A stretch of 64,000 nucleotides of DNA from Marinobacterium aestuarii (GTDB lineage: Bacteria; Pseudomonadota; Gammaproteobacteria; Pseudomonadales; Balneatricaceae): NCBI RefSeq assembly GCF_001651805.1, contig NZ_CP015839.1, forward strand, positions 4,898,001-4,962,000, written 5' to 3'. Positions 9,984 to 19,342 of the stretch are shown one piece after another; the first letter of the stretch is position 1; each line of letters begins with the position of its first letter. A program made the translations under genes and the position numbers. Below the pieces are notes generated by a model. The model saw nothing but the letters and a program-made list of their open reading frames with translations. It was not told the DNA's origin and ran no database searches.

Positions 9984-12260
9984 CTATCGGGGAAGAGTGG
10001 GTCGCGACAACTGCCCCAGCCCCAACTCCTGCAGAGTGTTACGCAGCAGCAGATGAATTTCCTCAGCATCATCCATACCCCGCACCTGACTGAGCAGACC
10101 GCAGGCACGCACATGGGTAATACCACGAATGGCTGACTTCACCCGGGGAATATTGGTGGAGTTCATCGACAGTACATCATACCCCATGGCCATCAGCAGA
10201 ATGGCGCCGCAGGGGTCTGAGGCCATTTCACCACAGATGGACACCTGCACGTTTTCCTTGTGCGCTTCCTCGGCGATATATTCCAGCGCCCGCAGTACCG
10301 ACGGGTGATAGGGCGCATAGAGACCCGCGACCCGGGGATTGTTGCGATCCACCGCCAGCAGATACTGGGTCAGGTCGTTGGAGCCCACAGAAATAAAATC
10401 AACGCGCCGGGCAAAACGGCGCACCTGATAGACCGCCGCCGGCACCTCCACCATTACGCCCACCGGCGGGCGCTCGGTGATATGACCTTCTTCGCGCAGC
10501 TCATTCACGGCCCGATCGATCATGCGATTGGCCTCGTCCACCTCATGCACACTGGTCACCATCGGCAGCATGATACGCAGGTTGCCCAGACCTTCGTTGG
10601 CTCGCAGCATGGCCCGCACCTGCACCAGGAAAATCTCCGGGTGGTCCAGTGTCACGCGAATACCGCGCCAGCCCAGGAAGGGATTTTCCTCCTTGATGGG
10701 GAAGTACGGCAGTGCCTTGTCGCCACCAATATCCAGGGTGCGCATGGTCACCGGGCGCGGCGCGAAGGCCGCCAACTGAGAACGATAGGTCTGCAACTGC
10801 TCCTGCTCGCTGGGGAAGAAATCCCGGATCATGAAGGGAATCTCGGTACGATAGAGCCCGATACCCTCAGCACCGCGTTCCAGCGCCCGCTTCACATCGA
10901 TATCCAGGCCCGTATTGGCCCACAGCGGCATGTTGTAGCCATCGGACGTCTCGGCGGCCTTGTCCCGCAGCTGCTCCAGGCCTGCGGCGACTTCGCTGTC
11001 TTCACGCATGATGTCACGGTAAACCTGCTGAATTTCATCCGACGGGTTCACGTACACACGCCCGGAGTAACCATCCAGGATCAGCACCCGGGCCTCAATC
11101 TGGGTATAGGGCAGATCCAGCACCCCCATGACGGTGGGAATACCCAGCGAGCGCGCCAGGATGGCGGCGTGGGAGTTACCGGAACCATGCACCGACACCA
11201 GACCTGCCAGCTTCTCGGTGGGGACTTCACCCAGCATCGCCGGGGTGAGTTCATCCGCGACCAGAATGGTATTATCGGGATAGTTGATCTGCTTGGGCGC
11301 GGCTTCCTGCATATAGGCCAGCACACGCCGCCCCAGATCGCGGATATCGGTCGCTCGCTCGCGCAGATAGGGGTCATCCATGGCGTCAAACTCGCGGATA
11401 TGCGCCTTGATCACCTCGCGCAGCGCACCCTGCGCCCAGTTACCCAAACGGATTTTGTCGACGACTTCGCCGGCCAGGGCGTTGTCATCCAGCATGCGCA
11501 GATACACATCAAACAGTGCCTGCTCCTCGGTACGCAGGCGTTTGGACAAGGTGCGACCCACCACGCGGATATCGTGACGCACGGACTCAAGGGCGCGCAC
11601 AAAGAGCGCTATCTCGGCCTCTATATCAGTCGCCGGCTTGTCGGGGACAGCATTCAAATCCGCCGGCGGCGCCATGACCACGGCAGGGCCAATGGCCACA
11701 CCGGGGGCAGCCGACACGCCTTCAAAGCGGCTTTCAATCACAGCACCACGACGACTGCCGCTGACGTCCTGAATGGAACCGGTTGCCTCGGCATGGGCAA
11801 TAACCCCTGCCAGCTGGGCAGAAACCGTGACCAGAAAAGCCTCTTCGTTTTCATCGAAGCGCCGGCGTTCCTTTTGCTGTACTACCAGCACGCCCAGAAC
11901 ATCACGCTGATGGATGATCGGCACGCCAAGAAAGGAGTGAAAACGCTCTTCGCCGGTACCGGGTAGATAAATAAACGCAGGGTGCTTGGCGGCGTCTTCC
12001 AGATTGATGGGCTCAGCCCGCTGACCCACCAACCCAACGATACCCTCGGAGGCGGACAGACTGACCGTCCCCACGGCATCCTTGTTCAGCCCCTGGGTCG
12101 CCATCAGGATGTAGCGCTGCTTTTTGGTATTAAACAAATACACAGAGCACATCTGTGTCCGCATGGCACGCTGTATTCTGCGCACGATCAGGTCGAGCAC
12201 CGAATCAAGATCCGGCGCTGCGCTGACCTCCTGTACAATCTTGCGCAGTATTTCGAGCAT
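9984..12260 (-). CDS. ptsP: Phosphoenolpyruvate-protein phosphotransferase PtsP (enzyme I-Ntr)
   Basis: This 758-residue enzyme I paralogue starts the nitrogen-type PTS by phosphorylating NPr from PEP. Domains in order are an N-terminal GAF sensor (about 15-165), an enzyme I N-terminal region, the swivelling phosphohistidine domain with H364 in GNSHAAILAR, and the C-terminal PEP-binding TIM barrel (GIGLYRTEIPFM, RTLDIGGDK, SVGSNDLTQY, CGEMASDP). In enterobacteria the GAF domain senses glutamine and 2-oxoglutarate. It follows rppH by 18 bases; the rppH-ptsP pair is conserved in gammaproteobacteria. Confidence 0.97.
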   Translation of the reverse strand: MLEILRKIVQEVSAAPDLDSVLDLIVRRIQRAMRTQMCSVYLFNTKKQRYILMATQGLNKDAVGTVSLSASEGIVGLVGQRAEPINLEDAAKHPAFIYLPGTGEERFHSFLGVPIIHQRDVLGVLVVQQKERRRFDENEEAFLVTVSAQLAGVIAHAEATGSIQDVSGSRRGAVIESRFEGVSAAPGVAIGPAVVMAPPADLNAVPDKPATDIEAEIALFVRALESVRHDIRVVGRTLSKRLRTEEQALFDVYLRMLDDNALAGEVVDKIRLGNWAQGALREVIKAHIREFDAMDDPYLRERATDIRDLGRRVLAYMQEAAPKQINYPDNTILVADELTPAMLGEVPTEKLAGLVSVHGSGNSHAAILARSLGIPTVMGVLDLPYTQIEARVLILDGYSGRVYVNPSDEIQQVYRDIMREDSEVAAGLEQLRDKAAETSDGYNMPLWANTGLDIDVKRALERGAEGIGLYRTEIPFMIRDFFPSEQEQLQTYRSQLAAFAPRPVTMRTLDIGGDKALPYFPIKEENPFLGWRGIRVTLDHPEIFLVQVRAMLRANEGLGNLRIMLPMVTSVHEVDEANRMIDRAVNELREEGHITERPPVGVMVEVPAAVYQVRRFARRVDFISVGSNDLTQYLLAVDRNNPRVAGLYAPYHPSVLRALEYIAEEAHKENVQVSICGEMASDPCGAILLMAMGYDVLSMNSTNIPRVKSAIRGITHVRACGLLSQVRGMDDAEEIHLLLRNTLQELGLGQLSRPTLPR

Positions 12261-12278
12261 TGACCCACCCCATAGTTG

Positions 12279-12773
12279 TTATTTTCGTTGCTGGGCGACC
12301 ACTCGCGCCAGCTTGGGCGACAGCTCCCTCATCGCCTTGCGGTACACCTCACGCTTGAACGACACCACCTGCCCCAGTGGATACCAGTAACTCACCCAGC
12401 GCCAGCCATCAAATTCCGGCGAATGGGTATGGTCGATGGTAACCGCCTGATCTTCACTGAGCATGCGCAGCAGAAACCATTTCTGCTTCTGGCCGACACA
12501 GACCGGAAGGGAATTGCGCCGGATCATTCGTTTGGGCAGACGGTAGCGCAGCCAGCCGCGCGTGACAGCAACGATTTCGACGTCGCTTGCCCGCAGCCCG
12601 ATTTCCTCGTGAAGCTCACGGAACATCGCCTCATCGGGAGATTCATCATCCTGAATCCCTCCCTGCGGAAACTGCCAGGCATCCTGTCCTATCCGTCTGG
12701 CCCAAAGGACCTGACCCAGCGAGTTAGCCAGAATGATGCCGACATTCGGTCTGAACCCGTCTGAATCAATCAC
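12279..12773 (-). CDS. rppH: RNA pyrophosphohydrolase RppH
   Basis: RppH removes pyrophosphate from triphosphorylated (or diphosphorylated) mRNA 5' ends and so triggers RNase E decay. The 164-residue product has the typical start [14 protein letters not shown] and a complete Nudix box, [20 protein letters not shown] (about 38-57). The start codon is GTG, supported by AGGA eight bases upstream. ptsP follows in the same direction. A divergent HAD phosphatase gene lies upstream, as in Pseudomonas. Confidence 0.97.
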   Translation of the reverse strand: MIDSDGFRPNVGIILANSLGQVLWARRIGQDAWQFPQGGIQDDESPDEAMFRELHEEIGLRASDVEIVAVTRGWLRYRLPKRMIRRNSLPVCVGQKQKWFLLRMLSEDQAVTIDHTHSPEFDGWRWVSYWYPLGQVVSFKREVYRKAMRELSPKLARVVAQQRK

Positions 12774-12927
12774 TGTTTATATCCTGAAGTAGTTCGCTGC
12801 TATTGTTCCACACTTCACGAATTCCGCAAACTCCACTCACAACAGCAATTTACAGCGCCTGTCGGTGTTTGAAAGGCCGCCCCGGACACTCTATGATCGG
12901 CCTTTTGTATCCAAGGGGAGCACAACC

Positions 12928-13584
12928 TTGAGCCTGGCCATTTTTGATCTGGACAATACCCTGTTAAACGGCGACAGCGATCATGCCTGGGGCGAGTTTT
13001 TGTGCGCCCAGGGCCTCGTCGACGCCACCGAGTACAAGCAGGCCAACGACCGCTTCTATCAGCAGTACAAGACCGGCACCATGGACATCTTCGAATTCCT
13101 GGAATTTGCCCTGCGCCCGCTGGCCCAGCATTCGACGCAGCAGCTACAGCAGTGGCACGACCTCTTCATGCAGCAGTGCGTCGAACCCATGATGCTGCCC
13201 AAGGCGCTAAAACTTCTGGCTGATCACCGCGCCCGTGGTGACTTTCTGCTGATCATCACGGCCACCAACCATTTCGTGACCTCACCCATCGCCCGCAAGC
13301 TGGGTGTCGATGCCCTGCTGGCCACAGATCCCGAGATGGAAGACGGGCGCTATACCGGCAAGGTCGCGGGCACGCCCTGCTTTCGCGAAGGCAAGGTGGA
13401 GCGCCTGCACCACTGGCTGCAGCACAACAAGCACACACTGCAAGGCAGCTATTTCTACAGCGACTCGCAGAATGACCTGCCACTGCTGGAGCTGGTGGAG
13501 AATCCTGTCGCGGTGGATGCCGATGAAATACTGACACGCACCGCGACCGAGCGCGGCTGGCCGGTCATCAGCCTGCGGGACTAA
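12928..13584 (+). CDS. HAD-superfamily subfamily IB hydrolase (SerB-like)
   Basis: I start this gene at TTG 12928 because AAGGGGAG lies seven bases upstream and the product then opens directly with SLAIFDLDNTLL, the DxDxT HAD motif I. The result is 218 residues. Motif II is IITAT (about 107-111), and motif III/IV includes YSDSQNDLPLLE. It belongs to the phosphoserine phosphatase-like IB group; the substrate is unknown. It diverges from rppH-ptsP, the same arrangement as PA0335-PA0337 of P. aeruginosa. An upstream ATG at 12865 is in frame but has no RBS. Confidence 0.87.
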   Translation: MSLAIFDLDNTLLNGDSDHAWGEFLCAQGLVDATEYKQANDRFYQQYKTGTMDIFEFLEFALRPLAQHSTQQLQQWHDLFMQQCVEPMMLPKALKLLADHRARGDFLLIITATNHFVTSPIARKLGVDALLATDPEMEDGRYTGKVAGTPCFREGKVERLHHWLQHNKHTLQGSYFYSDSQNDLPLLELVENPVAVDADEILTRTATERGWPVISLRD

Positions 13585-13620
13585 GAACGCCGATTTAGAA
13601 GTGGCGAGACGAGGCCGCGT

Positions 13621-13710
13621 GAGGCGGCGCGGATAGTGTATCCGCACCGTCTCAGCGCCCTGGAATACTGCCGAAAAGCGTTAGCGAGGCCGCTAGCGCA
13701 GGTCGCTTTT
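13621..13710. terminator. Two hairpins between convergent genes (weak terminators)
   Basis: The first hairpin (13621-13653) has a 15-bp stem with one mismatch and a G-U pair around loop GTG. The second (13674-13710) pairs AAAAGCG with CGCTTTT and contains an inner TTAGCG/CGCTAG stem. It yields a short TTTT run on the minus strand for the aldo/keto reductase gene. They separate the convergent HAD and tas genes. Function as terminators is likely but neither has a long T-run. Confidence 0.5.
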
Positions 13711-14750
13711 CAGGGGCAGGGATAGGTATAACGGGCGTGAATGGCTTCAATCTGCGCCAGCATGTCGTCGCTCAATACCAGATCCAGCGACGCTATATTG
13801 CTGCGCAGCTGATCCATTTTCGAGGCGCCGATAATATTGCTACCCAGGAAAGGCCGGCCATTGACGTAGGCCAGCGCCATCTGTGATGGATCGAGCCCGG
13901 CATCCTGCGCCAGTGCCACATAGGCCCGGGTCGCCGCCTGGCCCTGCTCGGTCAGATAGCGCTGATAGTTGGGGTACAGCTTGAGGCGCGAGCCGTCTGG
14001 CCTGGCACCGTCCAGATACTTGCCACTGAGCACACCAAAGGCCAACGGCGAATAGGCCAGCAGGTCGACATTTTCGCGCAGCATCACTTCGGCAAGCCCC
14101 ACTTCCAGGCTGCGGTTCAGCAGACTGTAGGGGTTCTGCACCGAGACGACCTGCGGCAAATCCAGCTTGTCGGCCAGGCGCAAGAACTCCATCGTGCCCC
14201 AGGCCGTCTCATTCGACAGGCCGACATAACGCACCCGGCCGTCATCCACCAGCACCTTCAGAGCCCGCAGCGTTTCTTCCATCGCCACACCGTCAGCGGC
14301 AGCATCCCCTGGCACATATCCCAGCTGACCAAAGAAATTACTTTGTCGCTCGGGCCAGTGCAGCTGATACAGATCGACATAATCGGTCTGCAGACGACGC
14401 AGGCTGCCCTCTATGGCATCCCGGATACTGGCCGCACTCAGTCCCACATCCGGGCGAATATAACGGCACAGATCACCGGGACCGGTCACCTTGGTGGCCA
14501 CAATCATCTGCTCGCGATTGCCGCGTGCCTGCATCCAGCGACCTACAACCGCCTCGCTGGCGCCCTGATAATCAGGCGATGTGGGCACCGGATACATTTC
14601 TGCCGTATCCAGAAAATTCACCCCGGCAGCGGCGGCATAATCCAGCTGCTCCCAGGCTTCGGCTTCGGTATTCTGACTACCGAAGGTCATGGTGCCCAGC
14701 GCGATACGGCTGACCCTGAGGTCGCTGCCACCCAGCATTTTGTACTGCAT
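13710..14750 (-). CDS. tas: Tas-like NADP(H)-dependent aldo/keto reductase
   Basis: The 346-residue product is closely similar along its length to E. coli Tas. It begins with MQYKMLGGSDLRVS and has LGTMTFGSQNTEAEA, FLDTAEMYPVP (catalytic Asp and Tyr of the AKR tetrad), DYVDLYQLHWPER and NPYSLLNRSLEVGLAEV, ending YTYPCP. The fold is a TIM barrel with a C-terminal NADP site. Tas suppresses tyrosine auxotrophy in E. coli, but its physiological substrate is not established. It stands alone, convergent with the HAD gene and 63 bases downstream of rlmI. Confidence 0.9.
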   Translation of the reverse strand: MQYKMLGGSDLRVSRIALGTMTFGSQNTEAEAWEQLDYAAAAGVNFLDTAEMYPVPTSPDYQGASEAVVGRWMQARGNREQMIVATKVTGPGDLCRYIRPDVGLSAASIRDAIEGSLRRLQTDYVDLYQLHWPERQSNFFGQLGYVPGDAAADGVAMEETLRALKVLVDDGRVRYVGLSNETAWGTMEFLRLADKLDLPQVVSVQNPYSLLNRSLEVGLAEVMLRENVDLLAYSPLAFGVLSGKYLDGARPDGSRLKLYPNYQRYLTEQGQAATRAYVALAQDAGLDPSQMALAYVNGRPFLGSNIIGASKMDQLRSNIASLDLVLSDDMLAQIEAIHARYTYPCP

Positions 14751-14813
14751 CCTGCGTATCTCCCTCCAGCGGATCCAAGATTGTGATCAGCCCTGGGGCT
14801 GATCTATCGGGTC

Positions 14814-16010
14814 TTAGCTTACCGGCAACACCCGCACAAACAGGGCTTTCAGATAATCCGTTTCCGGAATCGCCGGGTGCAGCGGGTGATCCGCGCCCTG
14901 GTGACCCTGATCGAAAATCTGTGAGTTACGGTCGAGCTCGCGGCTGTTGCTGCGAATAATATCCACCAGGCTCTCACGCTGCAGATGCATGGAGCAGGAA
15001 GCCGACACCAGCACACCCTCGCGGCTCAGCAGACGCATGGCAAAGTTGTTGATACGGGCGTAGGCGCGCTCACCGTTGCGGATATCCTTTTTCTTCTGGA
15101 TAAAGGCCGGTGGATCCACAATCACCACGTCGTAACGCTCTTTCTCCGCCACCAGCGCCTTGCAGATATCAAAGGCATCGCCGTGCAGCGGATCGAAACG
15201 ATCTTCCTTGCCATTCAGTCGGGCATTTTCCCGCGCCACATCCAGTGCAAAGTGCGAGGCATCCACGCAGCTGACCATCTCGGCACCGGCCGCCAGCGCC
15301 TGCACGCCCCAACCGCCAACATAACTGAACAGGTCCAGCACGCGCTTGCCTTTAACCAGCTCCTGCATACGGGCACGGTTGACCCGATGATCGTAGAACC
15401 AGCCCGTTTTCTGGCCACGCTGCAGCGGCGCCAGCAAGGACACGCCGTTTTCGATCAGCGGGCTGAGCTCAGCAATTTCGCCCTGTACCACCTCGACATA
15501 GGTTTCGAGGCCTTCCATTTCACGCATCTTGCCGTCATTGCGCAGCAGTATGGCTTCAGGCTTGAAGACCTTGTTCAGCGCCGCGACGATTTCTTCGATC
15601 ACCGCCTCCATGCCGGCGGTGGAAATCTGCACCACGAAGATATCGTGAAAGCGATCAATCACCAGCCCCGACAAACCATCGGAATCACCATAGACCAATC
15701 GGTAGCAGGGCTCTTTGAAGCACATCTCACGCAGAGACAGTGCCACATTGAGGCGATGTACCAGCAGGGAGCGGTCCAGCTTGTAATCCAGATCGCGGCT
15801 CACCAGGCGGCCGCAGATCAGAGTATTGGGATTGACGTAGGCCACGCCCAGCGCCTTGCCACGATCGGACTCAACCACCACCTGTTCGCCGGCCGCGAAG
15901 CTCTTGAGCGGTGATTTCTGATTATCGACCTCGTTGCTGTAAATCCAGAGATGACCACCGCGCAGGCGTTTCTCGGCACCCGGTTTGAGGCATAAGCGTT
16001 TCAGTGACAT
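14814..16010 (-). CDS. rlmI: 23S rRNA (cytosine-1962-C5)-methyltransferase RlmI
   Basis: The 398-residue product matches RlmI in length (396 in E. coli) and domain order. There is an N-terminal PUA domain (about 1-75, KRLRGGHLWIYSNEV), a central domain and a C-terminal Rossmann SAM methyltransferase (about 195-398). The latter has VLDLFSYVGGWGVQALAAGA (SAM loop), DVVIVDPPAF (motif IV) and SASCSMHL with a conserved cysteine. It methylates C5 of C1962 in 23S rRNA. The position-specific function is inferred from family membership. Confidence 0.9.
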   Translation of the reverse strand: MSLKRLCLKPGAEKRLRGGHLWIYSNEVDNQKSPLKSFAAGEQVVVESDRGKALGVAYVNPNTLICGRLVSRDLDYKLDRSLLVHRLNVALSLREMCFKEPCYRLVYGDSDGLSGLVIDRFHDIFVVQISTAGMEAVIEEIVAALNKVFKPEAILLRNDGKMREMEGLETYVEVVQGEIAELSPLIENGVSLLAPLQRGQKTGWFYDHRVNRARMQELVKGKRVLDLFSYVGGWGVQALAAGAEMVSCVDASHFALDVARENARLNGKEDRFDPLHGDAFDICKALVAEKERYDVVIVDPPAFIQKKKDIRNGERAYARINNFAMRLLSREGVLVSASCSMHLQRESLVDIIRSNSRELDRNSQIFDQGHQGADHPLHPAIPETDYLKALFVRVLPVS

Positions 16011-16079
16011 ATCTATGACTACATTTCCTGAGGTCTTGCCGGCACCCGGGTCTGCTGACCGGCACCGCGCTTGAATGTG

Positions 16080-16115
16080 AAAATGACTGTCCCGGCCAGT
16101 GGGCCGGGACAGTCA
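16080..16115 (-). terminator. Rho-independent terminator downstream of gcvH
   Basis: A perfect 14-bp stem, TGACTGTCCCGGCC with its reverse complement, closes a 4-base loop (16084-16115). On the minus strand it is followed directly by TTTT. It ends gcvH transcription before rlmI, so the two genes are separate units. Confidence 0.85.
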
Positions 16116-16152
16116 GGCGGCCACGCAGGCCTCCGGGATCAGATCCCCTGGA

Positions 16153-16545
16153 TCAGGCTTCGGCTTCGCACAGCTCGTTATAACCATCGGCGTCGAGCAG
16201 CTCATCCAGTTCCACTGTATCGGACAGCTTCATGCGGAAGAACCAGCCATCGCCAAAGGGGTCGCTGTTAACCAGTTCAGGAGAGTCTTCGAGGTCTTCA
16301 TTGATCGCAACCACTTCGCCGGACAGCGGCGCATAGATGTCCGATGCCGCCTTGACCGACTCGACCACACCGGCGTCATCACCGGCGGACAGCTGAGCGC
16401 CCACATCCGGCAGCTCGACGAACACTACATCACCCAGCAAATCCTGCGCATGGTGAGTAACGCCAATAGTCACGGTACCGTCATCCTCGACGCGAACCCA
16501 TTCGTGGCTGGCGACGTATTTCAATTCAGCTGGAATCTCACTCAT
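16153..16545 (-). CDS. gcvH: Glycine cleavage system H protein
   Basis: The 130-residue lipoyl carrier shuttles the methylamine group between the P, T and L proteins of glycine cleavage. The lipoylated lysine is K65 in [19 protein letters not shown], and the start [14 protein letters not shown] is typical. It stands alone: gcvT and gcvP are not in the window, and a strong terminator follows it. Upstream, 260 bases separate it from ubiI, where I could not find a convincing glycine riboswitch. gcvR, a regulator of this system in E. coli, lies at 24.5 kb. Confidence 0.97.
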   Translation of the reverse strand: MSEIPAELKYVASHEWVRVEDDGTVTIGVTHHAQDLLGDVVFVELPDVGAQLSAGDDAGVVESVKAASDIYAPLSGEVVAINEDLEDSPELVNSDPFGDGWFFRMKLSDTVELDELLDADGYNELCEAEA

Positions 16546-16805
16546 TTCCGTTTCCTACCCTTCTCAGGATTGCGAGTTTTATTAATCCGGCGCCTGCCAG
16601 GCAGCCCCGAATGCGGGTGCTGCTGCAACACAGCACCGAAACCGGTACATTTAACGCCCTGCGTCAGAGAGCCTCTCCAGAGCGCATCAATTGGCCCAGT
16701 ATAGACATAAATCAGCCAGACTCCGCGGGCCTGCGCACCTTGTCTTGCCGCCGTAGCCGGGCCCCGCCACGGGGGACGCCAATGTATAGACTATCCCGCA
16801 GCAGA

Positions 16806-18083
16806 TCAATCGCCGCAGGGGCGCCGGGCCCGCGCAGGCAGCTCGCCCGATAGGCCCATGGCCACCAGCGCCAGATGATTTTTCACCGCGCCCAAGCGAT
16901 CAAAACACTGCATGCCGAAATTTCGCCCCAGCACCAGCAGCGGCTGCTGGCTCTCGAACAGGCGCTTGAAGCCCTCCATGCCGGCCGCCATCTGCAGGTT
17001 CTCACCCTGACGCCTGCGCTGATAGCGACGCAGAATCCGCGGCGCACCTATATCATCCCCCCGGGCCGCCGCCGCTTCGACAACCTCCGCCAGTACCGCC
17101 GCATCCAGCAGACCCAGGTTCACGCCCTGACCCGCCAGCGGATGAATCGTGTGGGCCGCATCACCGATAGCGGCGAAAGCCTCCTGCACATACCGCTTGG
17201 CATGGCGCTGGCGCAGCGGGAAGCTGTGGCGCTGATCGGCCCATTCCACTGCACCCAGGCGGCCTTCGAAAGCCCGTTCCAGCGCCTTGCAGAAAGCCGC
17301 ATCCTCAAGCCCCATCAACTCACGCACATGCTCCGGCGAGGTCGACCAGACAATCGAGCTCAAATGATCGTCGGCGTCATCGCGTAGCGGCAGGAACGCC
17401 AGCGGGCCATCATCGGTAAAACGCTGCCAGGCGGTAGCGCCATTGCTGCGCTCGGTGCGCACGGTGGTCACGATGGCGTGATGACCATAATCCCACTCCC
17501 AGGTCGGCAGGGCCGCCAGTTGCCTGGTACGTGACAGCGCACCATCCGCTGCGACCACCAGGCGGCTACGCACTCTTTGGCCATCCGACAGAGACAGCTC
17601 GCGCCAGAAACCGGCAGCAGCGGTACGGGGCTCGGACAGCGCCTGCACCTCTACGCCTTCAAGCAGGCGAATATGCGGCTGTTCGGCCAAGGTCGTGCGC
17701 AACCCCGCCAGAATGACGCGGTTCTCAACAATATGCCCCAGATAGGGTTCATGCAGGTCGGCGGCGCTAAAGTGCGTGCGGCCGGTACCTTCACCATCCC
17801 AGACATCCATATGGGTGTAGGGACTCAGGCGCAGCGACTGCATCACCGGCCAGGCATCCACCGAGCGCAGAATCTGCTCGGAGGCACAGGTCAGCGCACT
17901 CACTCGCGCATCAAACCCCTGCCCCGCAGCCTCCTGCACCTGCTGTAGCAGACTCTGCGACTGCGCCGGCCGGCTCTCCAGCAACATAATGCTGAGGCCC
18001 GAGTCACGCAGCGCCAGCGCCGCCGTCAAACCCACCATACCGGCGCCGACGATCACCAGATCAACATCCATCGTTTCGCTCAT
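16806..18083 (-). CDS. ubiI: Ubiquinone biosynthesis FAD monooxygenase (UbiI/VisC type)
   Basis: The 425-residue flavoprotein hydroxylase has an N-terminal Rossmann FAD motif (VDLVIVGAGMVGLTAALAL), the DG motif VVAADGALSRTR and the C-terminal GDAAHTIHPLAGQGVNLGLLD signature of the UbiH/UbiI/UbiF family. By order after ubiH (as PA5221 after PA5223) it is probably UbiI, which catalyses C5 hydroxylation in ubiquinone synthesis. Its ATG overlaps the ubiH stop (ATGA). The C-terminus is slightly extended and Arg-rich. Confidence 0.88.
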   Translation of the reverse strand: MSETMDVDLVIVGAGMVGLTAALALRDSGLSIMLLESRPAQSQSLLQQVQEAAGQGFDARVSALTCASEQILRSVDAWPVMQSLRLSPYTHMDVWDGEGTGRTHFSAADLHEPYLGHIVENRVILAGLRTTLAEQPHIRLLEGVEVQALSEPRTAAAGFWRELSLSDGQRVRSRLVVAADGALSRTRQLAALPTWEWDYGHHAIVTTVRTERSNGATAWQRFTDDGPLAFLPLRDDADDHLSSIVWSTSPEHVRELMGLEDAAFCKALERAFEGRLGAVEWADQRHSFPLRQRHAKRYVQEAFAAIGDAAHTIHPLAGQGVNLGLLDAAVLAEVVEAAAARGDDIGAPRILRRYQRRRQGENLQMAAGMEGFKRLFESQQPLLVLGRNFGMQCFDRLGAVKNHLALVAMGLSGELPARARRPCGD

Positions 18084-19342
18084 GAGCGCCCCTCCCAGGG
18101 CTGCAGCACCGGCGCCGGTGTATCCAGCCCCATGGCGCTGCGGGCGAACAGGGTCTTGCCCGTCGGGCAGATATCCAGCGCCTGCAGCCCCAGATTGCGC
18201 CCCAGGGTCAGCAGCGGGTTGCGACTGGTGAACAGTTTCATGGTGCCATCGCTAAAGCCTATGGTGCGCTGCTGATCGCTGCGCATCTGCTCATGGTAGC
18301 TCTGCAGTACCGCCAGATCACCCAGCGAGCGGCCCTGTTTCTTGGCAGCAATCAGATGGTCCGCCAGGCTGACGAGGCCGCGCAGCGCAAGATTGTAGCC
18401 CTGCCCCGCGATCGGGTGCAGCGCATGGGCCGCATTACCCAGCACGACCAGACCCGCCCGCACCTGCTCTTCCGCCAGTACCAGCTGCAACGGATAGGCA
18501 TGGCGCTCGCCTACCTGTACAAAGCGGCCGGCGCGATAGCCAAAGCGTTGCTGCAGCTGCGCCAGAAAGTCGGCATCATCCATCTCCATCAGCGCCTGGG
18601 TATCGCCATCCGACAGCGTCCAGACCAGCCCGCAGCGGTGCAGGGCAGCCTGATCCTGCAACGGCAGCAACGCCATGGGACCCTGATCGGTAAAGCGCTC
18701 ATAAGCGACGCCACCGTGCGGCCTATCCGGACTGACGTTGGCGATCAGTGCATGCTGCTCATAGGCGCTGTAGCGATAGCCAATGCCCAGGCGCTCACGC
18801 AACTCGGAACGCCCGCCATCGGCCATGACCACCAGTTCGCAGCTCAGCCTTGTTGCACGGCCATCCTGATTGACCGTAACGCTCATCTGGCCGTCGCCGG
18901 GGATAATTTCCGCCACTTCGGCCGGGCAGAGATAATCAATGCGGCCGCACTCGGGTTGCTGCAACCGATTCAGCAGCACCTGCCCGAGCCACTGATTCTC
19001 AACCACATAACCCAGTGCCGGCACCCGTTGCTGCGCGGCATTGAGGCGCGAAGCCCCAAAGTGGCCGCGGTCAGAAACATGAATTTCGCTGATAGGGGTG
19101 ATGTGCTGCGCCAGCATCTGCCAGATACCCATGCGCTCATAGGCACTGCGACTGCCATAGGCCAGCGCCGTGGCACGGGCGTCGTAACTGGGTTGATAGG
19201 CCAGGTCATCCGTGCGCAGCGGCACGGGCTCGACAATAGCAATGTCCAGCCCCAGCGTCCGGGCCGCGGGTGCCAGGGCGCAGGCCAGACTCGCGCCCAC
19301 CATGCCGCCGCCAACGATAATCAGGTCATAATGCGGTTTCAT
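18080..19342 (-). CDS. ubiH: 2-octaprenyl-6-methoxyphenol hydroxylase UbiH
   Basis: The 420-residue FAD-dependent hydroxylase is a paralogue of the next gene. It has YDLIIVGGGMVGASLACAL (FAD-binding), VVMADGGRSELRERLG (DG motif) and GNAAHALHPIAGQGYNLALRG (second FAD motif, with GNAAH in place of GDAAH, a usual UbiH variant). It hydroxylates C1 of the ubiquinone ring. The start overlaps the pepP stop (TGATG) and the end overlaps ubiI, giving a coupled ygfB-pepP-ubiH-ubiI operon. Confidence 0.93.
   Translation of the reverse strand: MKPHYDLIIVGGGMVGASLACALAPAARTLGLDIAIVEPVPLRTDDLAYQPSYDARATALAYGSRSAYERMGIWQMLAQHITPISEIHVSDRGHFGASRLNAAQQRVPALGYVVENQWLGQVLLNRLQQPECGRIDYLCPAEVAEIIPGDGQMSVTVNQDGRATRLSCELVVMADGGRSELRERLGIGYRYSAYEQHALIANVSPDRPHGGVAYERFTDQGPMALLPLQDQAALHRCGLVWTLSDGDTQALMEMDDADFLAQLQQRFGYRAGRFVQVGERHAYPLQLVLAEEQVRAGLVVLGNAAHALHPIAGQGYNLALRGLVSLADHLIAAKKQGRSLGDLAVLQSYHEQMRSDQQRTIGFSDGTMKLFTSRNPLLTLGRNLGLQALDICPTGKTLFARSAMGLDTPAPVLQPWEGRS

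Noticed and set aside
10260..11966. Long open frame of 568 codons on the plus strand opposite ptsP
   Set aside because: It is the antisense of a well-conserved gene in GC-rich codons and has no family motifs or RBS.
16546..16805. Possible glycine riboswitch upstream of gcvH
   Set aside because: On the minus strand CTCTGGAGAG followed by GCTCTCTGACGC recalls the start of a glycine aptamer, but the conserved GCCGAAGG core and the ACTCTCAGGC segment are missing. A covariance-model search would decide.
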